From Phanerochaete sordida (Eukaryota > Basidiomycota > Agaricomycetes > Polyporales > Phanerochaetaceae), in assembly GCA_019973155.2 (NCBI GenBank), contig BPQB01000104.1, positions 1 through 64,000 of the forward strand: a DNA stretch of 64,000 bases. The letters run 5' to 3'. The notes beneath the pieces were generated by a model, which was given only the letters and a program-made list of their open reading frames with translations, did not search any database and had not been told where the DNA came from. The translations under genes were made by a program, and so were the position numbers. Shown here in pieces: positions 56,546 to 64,000 of the stretch. The number at the start of each line of letters is the position of its first letter. The first letter of the stretch is position 1.

Positions 56546-58191
56546 ATGTCCCAAGTCTCCGCAGCCATTGCTCAGAACTTGTAAGTGTCGGTTTCCTGTG
56601 ATGCTCTCGGCATGTCTTCTAACGCCTTGATTGAATGTTGCACGCAGTCTCGTGAATAACTACATAGATGTCTCTCAACTCGGTATAGTTGGACATGACT
56701 ACGAAAGCGGACCGCCCGCTCACTACCATTGCCCATGGCAGCCCTCTGTGCCTATGAATATGTCATGACATTTGATCAAGAAATAGCCACAGTGTGGAGG
56801 CGCAAAACCACAGCGGCTTCGCTCCTGTTGCTGAGTAGCAGATGGATTATGGTACTGGGTCAAGCACTAGCTTTTGTTCCAGAAACATCCTTGACAAGGT
56901 GTGAGTCAACGCCACAGTGCAGACGGGCTCAACAAGCTAATACATGAATTCTGTCACTAGACTTGTCTCTAGCCACTCCTAGGATCTGCTTTATTCTCTT
57001 ACCGGCGTCGCTATCGTATGATTTACAGCTGCCGAGCCAGCCTCATTCTACAAGATCTCGGATTCGCCGGCGGTCAGGTCGTGATGACCTGTGAGTTCCG
57101 TTGCCATACCTAGCTCCCAAAGCTCTGATCTTGGACCAGCATTTTCGGCTTTGCGCGTGCATGCTATTCTACTGCAGGAGCGTGGAAAATACGCCATTCC
57201 TATGGTTGTCGTCATCCTCGGCACTGTCCCACTTGCAACAAATCTCGTAAGCACAGCATTTGGACCACATGTCAGTCCCACGCTCAGCTTCACCTACACA
57301 CAGTTTGGCTGGATACGTTCAGAGGTTGTGTGGGAAAGCGGATCAGTTTGCGACACCATATACACGTTTTCTGAGCAACTGGATAAAACGTAGGAGTGCG
57401 TTTCACATAGGGTCATTAGGCTATTTCTTATCACTGTTTCAGGAGTACGTCCGCAATCTACGCATGAAGCAGTCTCAAGGAGCTAGTAGCATAGTGCTCT
57501 TGCTCACTCGAATCAGTGCTATCGCCCTGGACGCTATTGTCTTGGCAGCAACATGGGCGAAGTCCTTTCGGCACTTCCGCGAGATGCGACGGGTAAACTT
57601 CAATTCTTCCGTTACCAATGTATTACTCCGGGATGGTGTGTGTTCAGGCTACATAATGCCTCTCTTGGACGTACTCAGCCGTTGGGATGGTTGTAGGAAC
57701 ACTTTACTTTGTGTAAGGGAGGCCTTCATGACGAGAATCCTCGGCTGATCATCACAGAGCTCTTCTCGCTATCAACATAATTCAAATCCTGACGTTCAGC
57801 AACAACCTCTTCTTCGTAACTCCGTCCAATCGTTCGAAGATTCTCAAAGTGCTGACTATGTACACATAGTCGGACTATATGACCTTCATATTGCAATCCC
57901 TGGCAGCGAATTTATTACCTACGCGGATCGCATCGTTTCTAAATACTTCTCCTCTAGCCCATTGTGTTGGTACAGCGCTTTATGCTGAACTTGAGACAGA
58001 TCAATCGGCAAGCAGGCGAGAGCAGCGCAGGAGCGCGCCTACCGGGCTCCCGTCTCAGCTTCAGGGTCCCATCGAGCTTCCTTGGAAATCTTGGGGAGCC
58101 TCTGGAGCACGGAATACTCGAAGAGCCGGAGGACTACGTGGGCGAGGAGGGGCATAGTGAACCGGCACAGGAGGAGCACACCTCAGACTAG
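56546..58191 (+). CDS. DUF6533 multi-pass membrane protein (M9)
   Basis: Exons 56546-56580, 56648-56682, 56742-56898, 57029-57090, 57140-57246, 57304-57389, 57443-57444, 57495-57635, 57697-57712, 57758-57815, 57870-57902 and 57958-58191 give 321 codons. The start is MSQVSAAIAQNL; the core is AYEYVMTFDQEIATVWRRKT, then FSALRVHAILLQER, LAATWAKSFRHFREMRR, QRFMLNLRQIN and the tail FLGNLGEPLEHG. The donor after 57902 reads CTG|GCAGCG where M5 has GTACGG and M7 GTAGCG. Read-through of that intron gives a different, frame-shifted C-terminus lacking the QRFMLNLR tail. The gene is otherwise intact, with PTGR-type pseudogene P3 downstream. Confidence 0.8.
57443..57444 (+). other. 2-nt micro-exon of M9 (GA)
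   Basis: Acceptor CTGTTTCAG and donor GTACGT. AC+G gives Thr and A+TG gives Met. Introns of 53 and 50 nt flank it. Confidence 0.78.
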
Positions 58192-58469
58192 CTGCGAGCA
58201 GAAATATCTATGGACGTCGGTACGTGCTGCTTGACCTGCAAATCGCGGACAAAATGGACCTCACGCTGATCACGGCCCGCACAGTGCAGCTAGGTACCAA
58301 TCCGAATCGTTGTGCTGGGTCCAGGAGACCTCAGTTTCCACCAGAGCTCCAGTAGGATTGATATTTAACGACGCTTGCATGATGCAAGCACGGACATATA
58401 ACCCTGCGACCCAGGTTGTCTTTTTATGATGGGTACATACAGTCGCTTTGACAGCGTACAGCAGACGGC

Positions 58470-59923
58470 ACGCATCGTGTAGACGGTGCTCTACAGATCG
58501 GCGACCTTGACGACAGTAACGACGACGTCAGCGCGACACTACACCGCACGAGCAAGGAGACACGTACAGCTTCCCAGTGTTCCCGCCAAAGAAGAGCAGC
58601 TGGAACGCCTCGGGGGTGTTCTCGATGGCCTCGACGACGTGAAACTGGCGGTTCAGCTTGCACTCGTGGATCGCCTTCACGAGCTGCGCGCGGCCCTCTG
58701 CGTAGCGGCTCTCGTAGTCAAAGCTGGGGAGGTGTCAGCGCGAGAGGATGAGCAGGAACAGTGGGCGTACATGAGGAAGCCCTTCATTGTCGCGCGCGCC
58801 ATGACGAGCTGGAAGTAGTTTGTGATGCCCCTCGGCTTCGAGTCTGCGGCGGTTCAGCGGATAGGCTCAGATCGCTACTGAGCAATGAACTTACTGTACT
58901 CAGAGGTCGCGCCTGTGGAAGACTGTCAGCCGTTTTCTCTGCCATCACAGACCATTGGGAACGTACCACACAATACGACCCTCGCACCACGGTTCAGCTG
59001 CATGGGCGCAAGATCCAGGATCTCGCCGCCAACGTTATCAAAACACCTATCGAGCTTCGGCGCAGCCGCAGCGAAGTCCGCACGGAAGCTCGCGCTCTTG
59101 TAGCCGACAGCCTTGTCGACGCCGAGCTCGCGCTCGAGCCACTCGCACTTCTCATGCTCGCGACGACACGCGCACCGGCGCGCTTCGCGAGCTGGCACAC
59201 GACGTTGCCCGTCACGCCCGCGGCGCCTGAGACGACAAGGGTCTCACCTGCTTTGAGGTTCGCGACATCGAAGAGGCCCTGTGGGAGGATGTGAGACGAG
59301 GCGGGACGTGTAGTGCGGCTCCACTGACGAAGTATGCGGCGAGACCTGCTCATCTGAGTGAGCGGAAAGGGCCATCTCGGTGCGCGCTGTTCACGTACCA
59401 GTTGTGCCAAGGGGCCCTAGCAGGTCAATGGCGTCGCAGCCCTGGGGAACGCTGGAGCGAGAGCGCGGTCACGACCATGATGCGCCGCCCGATCGAAGTG
59501 GACCTGCTTACTCGACTTTCTGCAGCGCTTTCGCGCCGTGCACGCCGTACTCTGTCCATCCTGCGATCGTGCCCGTCAGAATCTCAGCCCCGCCGCACCA
59601 ACCTTTCTACTCACCGACGAGCCCATCGACGAGGTCCGAGTCGCCCACCTTCAGACCGCTGCCCGCGCTCGCCTCGACGACGACGCCGAGCCCGAAGCTG
59701 CGCATGACATCGCCGGCCTCAATCGGCGCGAAGTGCCCCGACTCGGGGTTCAGCCAGCGGCGCGCGTGCGGGTCGAGCGAGAGGTAGAGCGTCTTGACGA
59801 GGACTCCTCGCCCGTCTGTGGATGCAGGTCGAGCGGCGCGCGCTCCGCGCGGAAGTGCGACGGCGTCGCGGCGCCCGTGGGGCGTTCTTGCAAGACGATG
59901 CGCGTGTAGGTCGTAGAAGACAT
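58470..59923 (-). pseudogene. PTGR-type NADP-dependent reductase, best-preserved but frameshifted (P3)
   Basis: ATG at 59923 opens MSSTTYTRIVLQERPTGA, then DLHPQTGE. Two extra bases (GGCGAGGAGTCC) shift the frame before VLVKTLYLSLDPHARRWLNPESGHF and DVMRSFGLGVVVEASAGS. The middle exon keeps GLFDVANLKAGETLVVSGAAG and VTGNVVCQLAKRAGARVV (NADPH loop), but the frame is lost shortly after, before WLERELGVDKAV. The end reads LNRQFHVVEAIENTPEAFQLL and NTGKLYVS. Exon order and sequence match prostaglandin-reductase/alkenal-reductase MDR enzymes. At least two frame breaks make it a pseudogene as it stands. Confidence 0.75.
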
Positions 59924-59929
59924 GGTGTA

Positions 59930-61640
59930 CGGTGTGTGGCATGTGGCGCGTGTAGCGCTGCTATATGTACGGGTCCCCCGGCGGCCGCCATCGTGACTCA
60001 GCCCAGGCGCGTCCGATGTGACGAGCCGCGCTGAGGACGCGGATGCTGCGGGAGCTGGGCGACATTGTCCCAGGGGATGTCAGAGAGTATGCGAGGCCCG
60101 GCGCAGCGCCATTGGTCGAATAGGCGTTGGGCCCGACGTACACGGATGAAGATCCTGCCTCGGCCCGGGTCCTAGAGAACGTTCGTTATTTGTAGAATTG
60201 ACGATATAGCGTCATCAGCCTGCTTCTGAACGAGGTCAGCGTGAGCGCAGTCGACAACGTCTCACGATCGTCTGAGTCACTTCGCAGGGAAGGCGGCTGG
60301 GCACCGTCGGAGGTAGGTTCCGAGGAGCGCCTACAGCGTCGTTGACGAGATTCGTGGACGTGGAGGCCGATAGGCGTGCACATGAAACACGAGCCAGCGG
60401 AAGAAGCATGTATGTGGATTTAGAAGCAGCTGAGAGGGACCGTGACCGGCGCGCGAAGTACGGCGGCGGCAGAGCAGCATCGGCGCGATAGACGAAGGTA
60501 CGGTCTTTATATTCGAGGATGAGACAAGGCTGAGGGGTTTCACGCAGCACCGTCCAAATCATAGCGCGAAGCGTATCGAATGCTTCTCTTTCGCGTCTAC
60601 GATGCTGCAAGTGTTAGGCCATGTTGAGAGACTAAAGGTGTATATATGCGCACCTCGATGCCTTTGCATATCTTTTACACAGCATATAGCCATACCTCGC
60701 CTTTGTCAAGAAAGGTGCAAGGCCTCAAGGAGCCTCCGTTCGACGGAGAAGAGCTGCACTCGCGGAGTTCAGCTGGAGACGAACGATGTGCCACGGAGCG
60801 TCGTAATAGGTCGTCAACTACTTTTGCGGTAGAGTTAATCAGTATTACACTTGCCTCGGCTGCATGTCCTGCGCGTGTAGACATAGTCTCAAGGCTCTTG
60901 TATTCCAGTCCGTGTTGAAAGAGTGTGGCCCAGCCATCTGTCGAAGTCATGAGACGGCCTACTATAGCTCTGAGTTGTATTCGAGCGTTGTTCGCGGGGC
61001 GGTAGTTGGCTCCATCCTGATGCTTCTGAGCACGTGAAAATTGCCTTCATCCAGCAACACAAGAGTACTTGACTCGAAAAAGGTAGGTGGTGGTGGTGGT
61101 AAGACGAGAGCGCCACGGGACGCTGGCGAAAGAGAGAGAAACGCGTGGCGGTAAGCGCCCTGATTTTCCGGCTTGGATGGTGCGTTCTTCGCTGCGTGTA
61201 CCATCATCATGACAGTTCCCCTTGATAACCCCCTTGCGGAGTCACAGGGACTGGACTTTGGACAGGGCATATCCCGTGCCGGCGAGGACTTGTATGCCAT
61301 GCGCGACATCCGCTCGAACGGCACGGGGCACGCGAATCCGACGCCGGATACGGCGGGTTGTACATGGCTTGGCATACGGACACATGCTAGTATGGTGTCC
61401 TCAGGGCGATTCGACGAACATGCTCGAGCGCTGCAACATGACGCGTTTATTCGGCTGAGAAATGATGCACGATCTAGGAAGACAGGCTACTGCTTACTAG
61501 TGGACGACTGAGGTCTCCGGCTGCGCCAGTATAGTACATACACACGAAGAGCTGCTGGAGGTCATGCGGCAAAGTAGAGTACAGAGATCAGGAAAACGGC
61601 AGATGCGAAAGGAGGGGGCAAGGAGTACAATCTAGCGCGA
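59930..61640. other. Intergenic stretch, no gene recognised
   Basis: Overlapping frames at 60236-60610 (-), 60962-61375 (-) and 61173-61511 (+) lack motifs and paralogues. A (GGT)n run lies at about 61086-61100. Confidence 0.35.
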
Positions 61641-61649
61641 CGCGCCACA

Positions 61650-62734
61650 TTACGCGGGCTATGGACCAGTCAGTAATTGCCAACAACTTATGATTCAACC
61701 GACGTACGATGCGCAGCCCATATACATTGTGGACATCGTTCCAGATCATCCGATTGAGGGACCTTCACGGAACTTCAGCTCAAGGCAAAATTGAAGTGCC
61801 GAGCTACTCACACGAGTAAGAAGATTGGACACTCCTGGAACCTCCTGCTGGCGTTGCTGATGTCGTTGTGGTTGATGTTTACACGAGTGGAGTACTCGTA
61901 TTCGTTATCGCGTGACCAGAATTTGAAGGTGATGTAAAACGCATCGTTCCCAGTGGCAGCCTCATAGAAGACGTCCTTAAGATCCTCGTCACGCCGCTCG
62001 AATGAGACACGATGAAGTTGTAGGACGCGTTGAGCTTCGTTTGCGATGTTAGGAAAGGTCGTACAGTAGACGATGATCGTTCGCTGGAGGCCAAGGCCGC
62101 GATTGTGCTCTGCACCGAGGAAAATCACGGCAAAGCCGGCCAAGATCTGTATCAGCTCGTTATCCTCTCCGAAGCGACGTGCTGCGTTCAGGAGAACGGA
62201 GGGCGTAATGCTTTCGTTGGAAGGAGAAACGCAATGCTTCTTGTGACGGGGCCTGATAATAGACTGAGTGTCTCTCTAGCGTTCTGAAGGAAGAGGAATA
62301 CCAATCGAGGCGTTGGCACTGATAATTGCGGGAAATTGCGTTGACAACTGATCAGCGGCGTATACAGTGATGTCTTTGCACCTCTCGTACCTTTGTGCAG
62401 CAATAGTACGACCGAGAACACTAAGAAAGGCGTCGATTGACTATCAATGACCCGGAGACGGCGAAGATAGTACTACTACATATACGAGACTGACCTTGCT
62501 ACATCGGTGCAGCGCTGTATCTGCCACAGAGGGACAGCCAGGCTGCCCGTACCTGGAGCACGTATTAGGCGAGGCAGGGGGTGCTCCATGCGTCTGCCGA
62601 CGCATATCGGGCTGATAATCCGAATCAACATGCTTGGTGGCAGCCACCAGATCGACGTCGGCACCGTTCGGGGGGAAACCGGATTGCAGGAAAATGGAGG
62701 CGAGCTGCGCGTTGGAAGAAAGCTGAGCATTCAT
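61650..62734 (-). CDS. Family X protein of unknown function (X3)
   Basis: Exons 62734-62495, 62420-62391, 62318-62302 (17 nt), 62252-61812, 61762-61708 and 61658-61650 give 263 codons and a TAA stop. The start is MNAQLSSNAQLASIFLQ; GADVDLVAATKHVDSDYQ corresponds to the IDLV segment of X2. The small exons give CSRSYYCCTK and CQRLDW; then PRHKKHC, GLQRTIIVYCTTFPNIANEAQRVLQLHRVSFERRDED, CPIFLL, SLNRMIWNDVHNVYGLRI and Pro-Ala-stop. Exon 2 is 30 nt instead of 21, still in phase. Divergence from X2 is substantial while all splice phases hold, which argues for a translated gene. Function is unknown. The upstream neighbour is LRR copy 2, as for X2 and LRR copy 1. Confidence 0.7.
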
Positions 62735-63033
62735 CTTAAGTAATGGCAGAATGACGAGCGTTGCGACGCAGAGGGCCGGGTGGCAGTCGGAAGATAGTCG
62801 TGGATGGTGAGGGAGCGGGGGAAAGTTGCGAACGGCTCGAGCATCTGAGGTCTTGGCTCCTTATATGTGACAGTGAGAAGCACGTCACGCCAGTGACGCA
62901 GTTGACATGAGAAGGGGGAATGAATCAGGGGAGCTCTGCGAGATGACAGCACCAGAGGTCCAGACCCTATGATGGGCCCGCACCTCTCTCGTAGGCAGGG
63001 TGGTCTCTGCAGCTCTACAATGTTGCAAATTTC

Positions 63034-63300
63034 ATGAGCAGTGTTTCGGAAAGAAGCCCAGCTCGACATGTCGCCCATGGAGCTGCGAAGCCCCCAGCGA
63101 GCTGTGGAGGAGCGCGAGAGACAGCACATGCTTTGTCACCGAACGCCACAAAGGCTTACCACAACAACGCCAAACACGAACATGTCAGGCGCGAGACCTC
63201 GATATCCTCGACAGCAGGGCTTCGCCCACATTCTGCAGGTTTGCACCTTTCCATTCGATTCGTTGCAAGTCTACATATCTTGGGTTCTATGAGTACCTCT
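63034..63300 (+). repeat. Conserved stretch between X3 and LRR copy 2
   Basis: Counterpart of 44997-45310, with one plus-strand frame kept in both (ARHVAHGAAKPPAS). Confidence 0.4.
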
Positions 63301-63381
63301 ACATGTCCACGTCGTTCAGGAACAAGCATATAACCATCCATCCATTTGGAAGCACACCTTGCGTAAAATCCCAGCCGAGCC

Positions 63382-64000
63382 TCACACCTTGACCCTCCTG
63401 ACTTCGTACTTCGCTTTCTCGCCATCGCGCACGAGAACGACGACCTTGCCAGCGCCCTCCTCCCAGTGGTCGACACGCCGGAGCTTCGCGCACTTCCACA
63501 CGAGCGTCGACGCGATCTCCTCGTTCTTGCGGAGGCGACTCCGCTCCGAGAGCGACACGGCGCTCGTCGTGTCTGTCGTGGACACCTCGTAGAAGAGGCG
63601 CACGCCGTGGAACGTCGTCAGCTCGGCGAGCGGCGAGAGCACGGTGAGCCATTCTGCCTGAGGGGCCGTCAGAGGCGCGCGTTCGGGGACAATGGCGGGA
63701 ACGTACCAGGTTGGCAGGCGCAGACGACGTCGCGACAGGCGCGCCGTTAGTGCGCTTGCCGACATCGAGCCAGACGAGCTTCGGCACGCAGGTCACGAGT
63801 CGCCGGACATCCTCGACCTCGTTCCAGCCAGCCAGCTCGATGCGCTTCATGTTTGCGCCAGCGCTCTTCAACCCCGCGAGGAGCTTGTCGTCCCACCCAC
63901 TCCCGTTGAGCTTCACTCCCTTGAGCACCTCAAGCGGCCGTCCACCGTCTGCGGAGCACGGGCAGTGTAGTAGCGCGCTCGTGAAGTCGCGGTTGCTCCG
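63382..64000 (-). CDS. Leucine-rich F-box-type protein, C-terminal part (copy 2, runs off the right edge)
   Basis: The exon from the right edge to 63707 and the last exon 63657-63382 join in phase 0 across a GTACGT...CCTCAG intron. Visible repeats: LEVLKGVKLNGSGWDDKLL, ANMKRIELAGWNEVEDVRRLV, LVWLDVGKRTNGAPV; the last exon encodes WLTVLSPLAELTTFHGVRLFYEV...VDHWEEGAGKVVVLVRDGEKAKYEV and ends at 63382. The base missing from copy 1 is present here, so this copy reads through. Such LRR proteins usually act as substrate adaptors of SCF ubiquitin ligases, but the F-box itself lies outside the window or is absent. Confidence 0.7.

Noticed and set aside
58994..59410. An intact reductase at P3
   Set aside because: The cofactor loop reads well, but a 2-base insertion upstream and lost bases after GARVV break the frame.

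Overview
The window is nuclear DNA of a basidiomycete, most likely a wood- or litter-associated agaricomycete. The signs are very short introns (mostly 45-60 nt, with GTRNGT-type donors and CTNAC branch sites), DUF6533 membrane proteins, BTB proteins, a MULE-type transposon gene, and MITEs. I see no bacterial operons, tRNA genes, rRNA or CRISPR. Exon coordinates below were worked out by hand from splice signals, reading phase and comparison of paralogues within the window.

Layout. 1-4126 (+): 3' part of a seven-exon MULE-type transposon gene with extra USP-like and Cys-rich (PHD-like) modules. 4455-5840: a decayed fragment of an NRPS-like reductase gene (-) lying between two arrays of CGTTA/AAGTTA motifs. 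6046-9599 (-): DUF6533 gene M1 and a medium-chain reductase. 10405-19596 (-): three BTB genes with a C-terminal MIF4G-like region, interleaved with copies of an unrecognised gene family (X1 at 15455, remnant X4 at about 20300) and a 420-bp fold-back MITE. 21350-33147: M2 to M5. From 30530 to 59930 a block of roughly 4 kb is present four times (around 30.5, 38.1, 47.8 and 55.6 kb). Each block has a conserved 5' flank, one DUF6533 gene (M5, M6, M7, M9) and, in three blocks, a degenerate PTGR-type NADP reductase on the opposite strand. M8 (-) lies between blocks three and four. 43577-46430 and 61650-64000 (-): two copies of a unit holding an X gene and a leucine-rich F-box-type gene.

Main result. 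Nine DUF6533 paralogues (M1-M9) can be rebuilt as complete 11- or 12-exon genes of 313-344 codons. All nine keep their reading frame only if a 2-nt exon is spliced between two normal-sized introns. The exon after it is exactly 141 nt in all nine, and a 16-nt exon follows in all nine. The two micro-exon bases differ between copies (GA, GT, CT), yet the second codon they complete always encodes M, L or F. The X family independently shares a 17-nt exon and a 9-nt terminal exon.

How it fits together. The window looks like a fast-evolving, duplication-driven region. The membrane-protein gene stays open in every block while the reductase copied with it decays. BTB-MIF4G and X genes were duplicated as a pair, and X and LRR genes as another pair. 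Two 276-bp MITEs with TA target duplications inserted during or after this history; one has an empty-site paralogue inside the window. No shared biochemical pathway can be read from the sequence.
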